Shown here: piece by piece, positions 11,201-24,365 of the stretch
Numbering within the stretch: the first letter of the stretch is position 1
How the letters are laid out: each line of letters opens with the position of its first letter
Origin: Panonychus citri
Taxonomy: Eukaryota > Arthropoda > Arachnida > Trombidiformes > Tetranychidae
Reading direction: 5' to 3'
Length of the DNA stretch: 64,000 bases
NCBI RefSeq assembly: GCF_014898815.1
Contig: NW_026515504.1
Location: forward strand, 372,001 to 436,000
The notes under the pieces: generated by a model
What the model saw: only the letters and a program-made list of their open reading frames with translations
The model's database searches: none
Told to the model about the DNA's origin: nothing
Made by a program: the position numbers and the translations under genes

Positions 11201-14200
11201 AATCATTGAAAATTTCAACCTCTTTTTCACCAAGTTACATGTAATCAACTCGGGAATGATAATTACACTCAACATATTATCGTTAACGTTTTGAATGTTC
11301 AAGTGTTCAGAAAGTTTCTACGATAAAAAAAAGCAGAGACCCAGTTAATGATATCATCATGAAATATTCCAATATCTATGAACACTCAGATACTGACCAT
11401 GGAAATAACCAATACATAAGAAACATTTTCTAATCATAAAGTAAAAGGTTGAGATTTCAATAGATTTACTATTCCAAGGAGATCTCTTCAGGGTAAAGTA
11501 ACTATTTTCAAGGTATTATCATTATCATTAGTTTTATTATTATTGAATTTTGAGAATGGATAATGGAACTGGAAAAAAGGTATAACCTGAATAACCCTGA
11601 ATACTCATGAGATTCAGATCATTCAACGGCTTAACGCATCAACTATCAGAATGAGAAAAAGAGAGAGAGAAAGTTTCAAAGATTTTTTATTCTTACACCA
11701 TGATGATGTTCAGTTCATGTTTTAACTATTAAATTGCTCTCCATTAAATTCTTACGGACCATTTGATTCAGTCAATTTACAATTGAATACTATCATTGTT
11801 AAAATACATGATGCTCAGATTCAGAGCGATTCATTTCATTTGTTAACAGTCATTCATTGTATTTATAAGTATAAATAATATTTTCATCAACTAATGTAAT
11901 TTAAATTAATTGTATTCCGAAAAAATCATCATTTCAATGTTTATTTACTCAATGGTTTCAATGAATTTGTATTAATTCATTAAAATCTTTCCCAAATTGA
12001 TTGTTAAAGTTTCCAACAAAAAAAGTTGAACCAAAATTTACTCATAGTTATTTAAAGTTATCGTAAAACTATTAACATGTTTCAACTCATATAATATAAG
12101 ATAAGTTGTTTCGTTAAAGTGATAACATGATGCTAACTGAATGAATTCCAATTGTAACTAATGATATTAATCTATTAGAATTTGGTTTTGCTGATCAAAT
12201 TGATTTCCAATGAAAAAAACAACAACAATAACATTTAAGGTGAATTGAAATTACATGTTGTTCTGTAAATTCTGTTGTCTGAATACTGAACATCATGTAA
12301 ACTCAATCGTAGGGTATTAATGTTAAATATTCAACGGGGAAACAAAGACCATTAAAAGCAGTATCGTAGTAGAATTGAATGAAAAGAAATGAATGAATTT
12401 GGAATTGAATCAAATTGTAACTTAAAGATAACTTATCACATGTAAAATGAACGTTTTAAAATACATGATGATCATGATGAAAGGAAAACATCAGAATCTG
12501 AATTACCTTGAGAAATCATGTTTCTCTTTTTTGTTTGTTTCCATTTCTTATTCTAACTAATGATAATTTTCAGTGTTTTTCTTTCTCAATGTGATATCAT
12601 GTATTCACTGGTCAGTTTCATTCTTATTCGTATTATCGTTCAGTTAATGATCATGATGATTACGATAATGATGAAAGAAATCCATGCTCATCATCATCCA
12701 TATTGTGACCACAGAGGATCAGCAACTTGGAGCATTTTAATATTATCGGATAAACAGAATGTGATTCAATGTTAACAATTGTGAAAGATGAAACATGATC
12801 ATCATCATCATCATCTAAAGTTCTAAAATGATCAACACATTAATCATTTAATTTTCTCTCTTCCATACAATCAGCATTCTGATTCCTGATGATCGTGAAG
12901 GAATTTGCTATTTCTCATATCATCGTTTTCATGGTTTTCGTAACTTATTCCAGATTATTTGTCGAGCTCAGAATACCAAGGATTCTCTCATCTAATTTTG
13001 GTTTCTCAGCAGAAAAAAAAAAAATATTCACAAATCATTGTTCATAATCGAAGTGTAAACAATGAGAAAACCTGTTCTGAATATTAGCCTCGATTCTTCA
13101 GATAGTGTATTCGTTTTGTTCAGAATTTTTAAAAAGTTCGAAGAAAAAAAAGTTCCATGTAAAACTCTTGAAAGAGAGAAAAGTTTACACTCGATAATTA
13201 TCATGAAGCTAAGAAATACTGAGATTCTGAATTCTCAAGTGCTCAACTTGAGATTTCAGAGACTTTATCTCAAATCGAGATACATTTCACTCATGTATTT
13301 GTTTTCGAGTGTCTTGAAATTCATCTTTATATCATTTTCAGAACTATTCAGATCCATTTAACTCATATCATGTTTAGAAACAAGAGTTTAAAGATACTTT
13401 GAATATGGTTGAGAACAGAAAAATCTTGAGAAAAATTGAATTCTGATAAACATGAGCATTTGAATCGTTCCAAGATTCTTCAATCAAGTTATCAAGTGAA
13501 TATCAAGTTTCTCTTATTTGATAAAATGCTTTGTATCTCAATTAGAAAACAAATGTTACTGAACTTTGTTCATACTCTTCAAGTTTTCACAGTTTAAAAA
13601 AGGTGACGAAAAGTTCAAAGTTTTCATGTTTCATGATATATGAAAAGATTGATAGAGAAAAGAGAAAAAGAATCTTCTTTGAAATAATAATAATATTATC
13701 GAAAATATCACAATCTTCATCATGAGAGTTTATATTATGATATATTGTTCTACCTATTTTTTTCTCTTCTAGTTGATTTTCTTTTAAAAACTTTCCCCCC
13801 AGTAAACATTCATCTTGCTAAGGAGAAAAGTTCCAAATCTTCTCAATTTATTTTCCTCGGGCTTTGATATTCCATCGATAATAAGGTTCATCAAGATTCT
13901 ATTGTTGATATTTTGCTTACAGAATTTGGAAAGAAAACAAATTTAAGACCGAGTTCATTTTTCTCGTCTTAATATTCGTACTGACTTATGATATAATCAT
14001 CATCAATTTCATCGCTTAAGGGCACAAATAGTTTGGCAATTGATATTTTCTTTTGTAAAAAGAATGAAAAAAAAAACTTGGAATTTCGGTTCGATTTCAT
14101 TTCCCCCTCACATGTAAATCCAATAAAACAATAGGTTGAATTCAATCTTTCACTTCCAAATCTTTAACTTCACTTGTTGATTGAATTCTGATGCTACATT

Positions 14201-14890
14201 TGTATTGATATTAATTCCCGATTTAAAAAATTATCTCTTCCCTTTCAATATAGTCTGACTACTTTCTCATGGAAATTAATATAAGATTGAATAATTAGTA
14301 TGATTTGTGTTCCAAAAGATAGTTTCAAATATTATGTCGTTACAAATTGGTTATTATCTGATGAGCTTTCGTGAGCACCATGAGCGTGATAACTTTTTGA
14401 TGAGTAAAAATTGAAATCCATCAATCAGAGTTGTAGCTTTATTTGTAGAATAATTTTATCATTTTTAACATGAGAATTTTCTGGTCATAATTATGATTCA
14501 GATTGATCGGTAAATCATGATGATGAATAAGAAACATTTGAATTGCATGTAAATTTCTTACCAAATTCTCAACGGGAAAAGTTTCAAAATTTAAACTTTT
14601 TAAAAATTCGTAACATTATTTTTTCCTTTGTTGTTTTTCAAGTTGAAATAATATTTGTATGATAAGAAACAAAAGAGAATTTCGAAAAGTAAAAAGTTTT
14701 GAGAGTCCTGTCAGAGTGTCGAAAGAAAATATTCTCTAAATAATGTTGACATTCAAGTTCGAGCAGAAGTTTTCTTTTCTCTTTTTTAATGTTCTAAACA
14801 AGACAAGTTATCTCTGAACACGCAACCGACAAAAATGATAACAATGATATTAAATTGTGACAGAACTCTGTCTGTCAGCTGTGATAAGAA

Positions 14891-14927
<37 letters not shown>

Positions 14928-17177
14928 AAATTATCTTTCCATTCAATCAAATGTTTTTTTAATTTTCTTCCAACAGAAAACAAAGATACACTTTACTCCC
15001 AGTGACAGAATAACAACCTTATTCATCCATCATCTCAACTAATTAAAAAGTAATCATGATAACGACAATTTGAGTTGAATTATTTACATTCAATTCTTAC
15101 CTGATATATGCTGGGGTGGGAAATGTCTCTTCTTAAACATGGCACAAATAACACCCATGATCAATGTAAGAACCACTAATGCTGAAGCTAAAGGCATCAC
15201 AATTTTCAGCTGATGAGCAAGATCTTCAAGATTATCATGAATTGGATAAGGAATTGGTTCACCTGAGGCTGTTAGAGTACCAAATGTATACTCTGCTCCG
15301 GTTGATCCAGCTTCATTATAACCCGTTATAAAGATATTATACCAAGTAGCTGGATTCAGGTCACTTAGATAAACGGTCCGTTGATCGGGAATAATATTAT
15401 TAGAGACTAGAATATATTCACGAGAGCTTTTAACCTTGTATTGGACATTGAAATTTTGTATTGGACATCCTCCTGAAGACCATGAGGTTAAATTAATCAA
15501 GGCAAATGTTGAATTGACTGTAATTAAATCATGAGAATCAGGAGCAATTGGAGCTGTAGGATAAGAAAGATGTTCATTAGTAAACTTTGTCTCAATTTGA
15601 GAATTCAAAATTCAAAGAATTGAATTAACTTTGATCGACAGAAAATCTTCAGAGTTCAGGAGAAAAAAAAACTTGAAAATGCCCAGGAATCTAATTACAA
15701 ATACACTTAAACACCAAAGCCTATGAACTTTCATGATAAGTTCATTAAACGGATGTTCATTTATAAATATTATGAAATTGAGTTTCATGAGGAAATTGAG
15801 ATGATAATAGAAGAAAAGTTAATCAAGAACAGTTAATAAGTCAGTGAATCATATTGGTAAGAAAAATTTCATCATCGAAAATGAAAGAAAAGTAATAAAT
15901 GTAATATCTAAGAGGATGATAACATGATAATAGTCATGATATTGTCATGAAATTGATAATATAACCGAAAGTCCGAATAGATTGTAAATATTATTTCTAC
16001 TTGTATGCCAATACTATCGGAGTTGGCGATACAATGAAATCTACAAGATGATTAGCAAACTAATACAATCAAACGTTTATCATTAAATAACTGGAAGGGA
16101 AACATTTCGACTTCAGATCATTATCATCAACTGAATCCATCAGAAATCATTATTAATCATCAAAGTGCATGAGATATTAATAATATTTGACTGAGTCCAT
16201 TTTTCTGAGTCAAAGTTGATGGCATCAAGTTATAATATATAACTAATTATTTCCGGTTTATCTCTTTGGTTTAGACACCGATAGAAAATAAAAAAAGATA
16301 CAGACAGGTAATCGTCGTTATAACGGTAAAATTGTATTGATATTTTGGTTTCGTGCTTCCAGTTAAAGAAGAAGAAGAGAAAAAGCAAAAAGAAAGACGG
16401 AAGTTAACGGTTTTCCCTGTTAACTTCCGTTTTTTATCATCAACCTTCAACTCAATGTTGGCTTTAGATTAATAATTTTCTTCTTCTTCTTCTTTCAGAA
16501 ATTTCCAACATGAGCAATCATCATTATCTTCATAACTTCATGTACATTATCATTATGATCATGATGATCACCATCAAGATTTCAATGTAATTTACCATGT
16601 TGGCACCTCCGAGTATAAATAGTATCACCATGAGTTTATTGGATAATATTAAAGGTAAAGGAATGGTTCAAGTCAGGACTGAAAGTATTATGATGATGAT
16701 AATTATAAAAAAGGATGAAGAAAATGTTGAAGAGTAAAAGTTGTTTACCTTTTTTTTAATATGCTTACTAATGTAAGGAAAACCTCAACGTGAAAATTAT
16801 CAAGACATGGAAGTGGATCCAAGGTGGGAAGTGGGTTGATAAAGGATGATGAAAGAAGCTCCATTCAGAATAATGGTGAAAATGATGAAAGTTGTTTGGG
16901 AGTTTCTTAATTACATAAAAGCATTTACTTTGGCATCAATCAAAATGACTGATGCTCATTTTCATCATCGCTTTTTTTATCATCATCATCACTTTTCTCA
17001 TCATAAAACTTTCTGTTTTTTTCTGTTGTATGTTCATTTTAACCTTAGAACTGCAGAAGAAAACGATAATGTTCATTGTTGATTCTAATATCATGAGGTG
17101 AGAAAATGTTCAATAAAAATCTTAACCTTTTCCATTCAATGTATTCAAAGGATAACCTCAAATCATCCATGATAAAT

Positions 17178-17208
<31 letters not shown>

Positions 17209-20200
17209 AACTGATAAATTACAATTTAATTGTCTTCTATTAGTTGATCGTCACCTTTTATTTGATCATTTCATCATTAATAACCCTAATTATTGATCGC
17301 AATTATTTACCTACACCGATAATAATAAAACTCCCAGTTGATAATAATAAAATAGCCTAATGAAAGTACATCACTAATGCCTGAGGCGAAACCATCATCA
17401 TTAGAAAACAATCAATTTGTTAAATAATTTTCACTGAGTTGCTCGTGTATCGCTATAATGATTAGTGATAATTTAATCTGAGTAAATTGTTAATGATTCT
17501 CTTAAGATGATTAATTATCACCAATTATATCAAGTCAAAGGAAAACAATTAATAAAATTATATCTTCCCAAACCAAGATAATAACAATCACTCTTTTCAT
17601 GAAGATTTCAATCTTTCACATGATAGATATTGAACCTTTTAATTACCCTAAAGATTATGATTAAAGTTAAATTGATTAATTCACTGGATCGTTTATAATA
17701 ATCAACATTAGATTAGATTACAAGTGAAATGAGGGATCATTTAAAATGTGTTTAAATTCAATTCAATTAGAATGAACTTTATTTTCCCTCTATCTCAGTT
17801 TCTTCATGTTACTCATCACCATGAGACTTGATTCATGATAATGTTCAATATGTTTTCATTCAAGTGTAAGAATTGAATGAATACACAAACACTTTAAAGT
17901 AATTTGTTTTTTTTCCTCTTCTTTTTCCTCTCCTCAGATATAATTGTTTAGAGAAGTTCAAATCTTTATCATGTAAATCAAATTTCTCAGACTCACCCCA
18001 TCTTTTTTTTCACAGTCATATTGCCTCTTGATGCTCACTCATATTAAATTGCTTTGCCAGTTATTTTTTTTCCTCCATCTCACTCCCTGAGTAATTCTGT
18101 GTGCTCTCCCTCTCTCTTTGATGGTTCATTATCTTGATTGCTGAAAACCCTGAGGACTTAATTCAGATTCAGTACGAACACAAAAAAAGGGTTTCAACAT
18201 GAACTCAGCTAATGTAGTTTGTTTTTTTTATGTTGATTCTGTTTTTCATACTATTATTATTGTTATGCTATTATTGTCTGTGTCTATTTTTACCCTGAAA
18301 ATATGAATTCAATTCTACGATAAGAGAAAAGATAGAAATGAGAAAAAAATATGATCTGAAGATGTTTGTTGTTTTCTCTGTCTGAAGAATCGGATTTTTT
18401 TGCTCATTTTTTTCCTTCTCCCTTTTTCCATACCATCAACTCATTTTATATCACTACTATTCCACACCTTCTGAAGAGATTCTTTGGAATTGAGTTGATC
18501 AATGATGTATATTCGAGGAAATCATTTTTTCTTTTTTCTCTCATCATGACCAATAATACAAGTAGAAAAATCTTTTTGAAGCAACAATAGAGAAAAATAG
18601 AGATGTTCAAATGAGAGGGTGAGAAAAGATGAATGAATTCCCGCTGAGAAGGTTATTTGTATTCAAAGGTTTCGAAAGTGGATATACGAAAGAGATACAT
18701 GTGAATCAACTCATCATTTCTGTGTTCAGATCATGTAATTATTACCATTTCCACGAGTGGAGATATAATTTCATCCAATGGATTGGAAATTGAAAATGAT
18801 TCGAATCATTATACTTTTGTAACAATCCAGCTTCTAAAATTTTCTCAGATACTGAGTAATGATTCAATTGTAATGATTTTTATTGATAATGATTCAAAGT
18901 AAGATAATTCATCATGCTGACTGAGAGAAAAGAATTTACCATCATAAAAAAAGAGAAGAGCAAAATGATCACAAGAATTTCTTTCAAGATTGAATCGAAT
19001 AAAGGAAAAAACGAGTTTGTACCATGAGAAGAAATAATTCAAAGTATCAAATATCACTGTAGAAGTAAATATTATTATGGAATATACAGAATTAAGTGTG
19101 GAACAGAAAGAAAAAACCTCTTTTTTCTCTCAACTATTGACCCAATAATTGAGGGTTTAAACACGATTGTAAGGTTAACCAACTGTTATCATCAACACAA
19201 CATGATCATTATCATTTACTCACCCTCATTATCTTTTCGAATAAAAAATGAATCATCAAATTAACTTAATCTCCAACCGATTAACAATTTATTCGGTTTG
19301 TTTTTTCATCATTTTTTCCTCTCTCCGAATGGTCGTTCATTCTCTTTAACTAATATTTGTGAAATGCTCATTGAGAATCTCAAAAGAGAAAAGCATGTTA
19401 ATGAACTTGAATCGTAAGTCTTACAGGTTAACAGAAAAAGATTTTCAGATTCTCAACTTTGTAATGATACAGAAAATTCCAAGTTTTTACCAAAGAAATT
19501 GAACGAGACACAAGTGTATGTTCGATGTGTTAAATATGTTGCAAAGATTAAGCGTTCTATGTACATGTCCTTTTACTTTAGTTGGTGTGAATCTCTTTGT
19601 GTAAGACACTAAAACTTAAGAATAATTTCTAACTTCATGATCATGTATCAAACCCGTTGATCAGCTAGATTTTCTAGTATTTACTTAGTACTTTATATAC
19701 TTATTTAGCTTTTAGAAAATGACATCAAAAAATTGCGCATAAAACTACATATATTAGGGGTATCAATAAGTTCTGTCGTTTTTAAGCAACATTTTCGCTT
19801 CGATTTTTATAGCAATTGGAATAGCTTTTTGAAGCCAATTTTTTTTCTGGTCATTAGAGAGACTATTCAACTTGACGAATCTCTATCAACCTTCGCATTT
19901 GTTGTTTTTGTTTTTGTGACAATGCTTTAATCATCATGCCTGCGTCAGTTACTTTTTTATGAGTTTAAATCAAGTAAAATGTAGCTGAAATAACTCGAAA
20001 AGTTAATAAACATTTTAATGAGGGATCAATTAATATGCGTTCAGTACAGTGTTGGTTTCAAAATTCCGTTCCGGTCAAGAAACGCTTACCGAGAAACCAC
20101 GTTCATGACGTCCGATTTCTATCGATGTGACCGTAATCGAAGATATAATCAGAGAAAATCCTGAGCTTTCAATACACCAAATTAGCACTCAGACTGGTTA

Positions 20201-23200
20201 CAGTTATAGGTCAGTCAGCGATAAAAAGTCTGAACTTGATATTGATAAGAGGCCAATATGCATGATTCGATATTAAAAATTCAATTGAAGAAGATTTCGG
20301 CACAAAAAATACCCAATGAAGTGGATATAAAAATGTGAACAAAGCTATCTATAAAGATTAATGACAGAATGAATCCAATATCATGTATATTAAAAGAGCG
20401 AGAAATTCAATTAGTGTTATTTGGGATTATTATTATTATTTAATCATTTTCCCACTTTCAGTTTCAGGTTTATTTTTTGCTCCACTGACTCTTCTGAGCC
20501 ACTCAGAAGCGGAGGTTTTATTACTACTGTCATACATCTTGAATACAGCATAGTACGAGTGTTATTTAAGAACAAATTGTTATGCAATTTTATTTCTACA
20601 ACAGCTTTGATAATTGCTAGCTTTCATAATTTTTCAGTTGAAAAATATACAACCAGGTTAACGTTTAGACTGTCATAAGAGATTGCGTGGCAACATACCA
20701 ACAGTTGTTGAAATCTCTCACCTTAGGACCATTCTTGAAACAGGCCATATCTATATTTGCTAAAAGTGTCGTAAACGGTCAAGCACCGGTGATAGCGATT
20801 ATATAGGGAAATTTTATTAATTAAATTGTTACCTAAAGACGACGCAATAGAACTGGGCGTTTTTCGTTTTGATAATGATAAAGTAGTAGTTTTTATTGTT
20901 TTTTTTGTATTGTGTGAAATGGCGTACAATAGAATTACTTATGGTGATCACGAATATCAAGTAAAATCATACATATCACAACTATCGATGGACTGGATGA
21001 AGTGCTAGTTGAATCTCGCTACTATGTCCAACCACAACAGGTCACAATTCATGAGGATATAAATCCAGCAGATATTCCGCGTGTGTCTCAACGTGACACT
21101 GTAGCACCCACCGCACGCGAACTTGAAGTGGCCAGAAACAATTTTCGAGGCAGTGTTGTGTATGGATGCCCTTATTGTGGGTTCAGATTTCCACCAGGAA
21201 GGAAGGATCCAGCCGTTAGATATTGGAACGGAATGGAACGAAAGATAAGAAAGTACCACCAAAATGTAAAGTTAGACTAGCTATGGAGCCAAACAAGAAA
21301 AAAAGGCTGAATCGGTTCCAGTACGATTGAACTGAAATGTACTAAACAATAATTTTTAGAGGCCTTCTCTAGGCTTGTATTTTTGCAAGTTAAAATACTA
21401 ACATAAACATCACTCATTTTGAAGGTTGTATCATAAGTAACAACTTGTGCTTGATGCTCTGCTTCGTTGAATAATTCATTCGCCAACGTGATACAACTTT
21501 TGTGACTAAATATAATTAGGAGATCTGGTACAAGTCGAAAGAAATGAATCTCATTTATCAAAGGTCCTTTAGCAAAAGCATAAACAGAATAGATCTTATC
21601 CCTTGGAAGAAGATTCAGTGTTGAAGAGGTTTTGCAATGATTTATGATTTGCTGTTAATTTTTCACACTGTTATGTTTCAGGTAAACTTGCCTTTCTGAT
21701 TCAGAAAGATTATCTGGCTCATTCGCAACATCTTTAGTAATTTTGAGAATATCATGGCGTCCAAATTTTATCTTTTCAACACACTGAAGCCTCGCGATCG
21801 TAGATTTAGACGTAGGAATGAAGGATCCTTTTTTCCTTGAATTACCATGTGGATATCTCTTTGCGATTGAACTATCACCTGAATACACCACAATAACTTT
21901 GTCACTATCATCTATCCAGTAAACGGGTTTCTTGAATCTATTTGTTGTATTTTTCTCTTTTCCATCCTTTATCATGAAATAAAAATACTGCTTGTTCAAT
22001 TTGTTGCCAACTTTCTTCTTAGGTCCATATCTCATATCATAAAAATAATTATTATAAAATAATTATTATTTATTATAAAACAAGTGAAAAGTTGAACACC
22101 AATGATATCAATACATCATTCGAAAAAACGAATTCAAGGGTTACAAAGTGATGCCCAGAAAAAAGAGAAATGAGAATCGAAAAAGTTTGTCAATGATAAT
22201 AATAATGAAAATTGAGACAGATTAAGAATGTTGATCATGAGGTTATTTACACTCATGTTGATGATTAAAATGAAGACCATGATAAGTGATAAGCAATAGA
22301 TGTAGAGACAAAAATAAGTTTATGAGGATGGTATTTACTGATAAATTGAGTTAAAGCGGAAACAGTGTTAAGTCGTTGGAGAAAGATAAGTCTCAGTGGA
22401 GGCGACACCTTTTTGAATGACAGAAATGAAGATGGGATGAGAAGATGATCACAGAGAGTGAAAACTGAAATTCATCTTCTAAGAAAACGTGAGACATTTT
22501 GTTCAGTTCATTTTCAATGACAGAGCAAAATAAAAAACGAGTGAGTAGTAGAGAAAAGAGAGAGAGAACAAAAAATGAAAAAAATGTAAAGAAAAAGTAA
22601 AATTTTCGTCTATGTCTTAAATTAAATTTTCTATCAAAATCAGAATCAATATCACGATCAAATCTCTCGTGAAATCAAATCAATATACGAGTATGAAGTT
22701 CCAACTACACAAACTCAATTTATCCTAAAGACACAGAGGTGAAATGAGAAGAGGAAAAAGAGGAAATTCTGTATTGACCTTAAACCGAAAAAAAATGAAT
22801 TTAGTTAAACAATGAAAGCAAATTCTGTTTATATTATGGTAACTTTGATGATATTCCAAGAAATTTATTATTTCACTTGAGTCACTGAATTTTGGTTCCA
22901 TTTTCCTTTCTTTTCCTGTTCTCAATCATCATGATCATCATGGTTATCGTAATCATCATTCTCAGCATTATCTGTGATTCCTCAGAATTTATTGTTTATC
23001 TTTACCAAAGACAAACAACTTTTTAACAATCATTTTTCAAGAAAAAAAAATACCATCAGAAAAGTAAAAGTTTTGTCTTTTTTTCTGCTTCTCATGCATT
23101 TATCCTTCCAATTGACCAGTGTCCAGAATTCAGTCTGGTTGTAAAAGGTCACAACTTTTGACCAGCTTGTACAATTTGTATTTGTTTCTATCCAGTTGAA

Positions 23201-24300
23201 GGAAATTTGATAATTTTGACACTTTAATTGAAAGCAATCAACATTAAATTGTATCAAAAATGAAATAAAACTGTTTATCTAAGCAAAATAATCAAATTAA
23301 ACTGCTGAAAAATAGGAAGCAATTTAAATTTATCCAATAAAAAAATGATCAATGAAAATAAAACTGATCAACTTTTCAAGCGGCAATTTAATCAGCTGAT
23401 TATCAAAGATAAAATCAATTTCTCACCTAATAGGAAGCAATTAATTATTAATACAAAATTTGATACCAAAATCTAATGTTCATTATTGGCTATCTAATAT
23501 ATCTTGCAATATGAATTCTCGTTTGAATATATTAGATAATTAAGTTAATTGCAATTGATTAAGGAAAATTTCTTCTATTCTATTTGCATATTCATTTGAT
23601 GGTATCGAATAAAAAAAACAGTTACGAAAATAAACTTTGTTGTGCCTCATCTATTTGGTGATGAGGTGAAGAAGAAAAAAATTGAAAAGGTAATCGGATA
23701 CTTGGCTAGAAGGGTTTTAGATGATGATTATCATCATTATTATCAAAGGCAAATGATTATCTAGGATAAGTGTTTTTTTCTTTAGAAGATGAAGATGATA
23801 ATGATGATGAAGGATCATCATAATCATCAAAAGGGTAAGAGATTGTGAGAGAGAAAGTAAAGTTCCATTACAGTTGTAACTCTTATCTCGCTGCTTATTA
23901 TCAACAGTTTTTTGTACTCACCTTCTCACCTTCTCATCTTCATCCTCATCACCTCCCAATGATTGAAATGATTAAAAAAAACCTCTAATGGTTCATCTAA
24001 TTACAAATAAAGATGCCACTTATCATTTAGATTTTTTTTATCTCTCCAAGTTCAGTCTAAACTTTTAATGAATCTGAAGACATTAAGTACCGTTAAGTTG
24101 ATGAGGGTGTGGATCAGGAAGATGCAAATGATGATACAATAAAGATAAACATGTAAATAGGTTAAATCGATCAAGTAGCTGAATATATAATATGTTTTAC
24201 ATGTACAAATGTTGAATGAATAGTTTCAATAGAAAAGAATGAACAGAAAAAAAACTAATTTCTTTTGTTTTCGAATATTTCAAAATATTCTGTTACAGAA

Positions 24301-24365
<65 letters not shown>

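Noticed and set aside
13062..13361. 99-codon plus-strand ORF in intron 13
   Set aside because: Biased composition, no domain, antisense to the gene, no promoter or splice signals.
23030..23257. 75-codon minus-strand ORF with several Cys
   Set aside because: No good splice sites or recognisable domain. It lies within a long intron where such frames are expected by chance.
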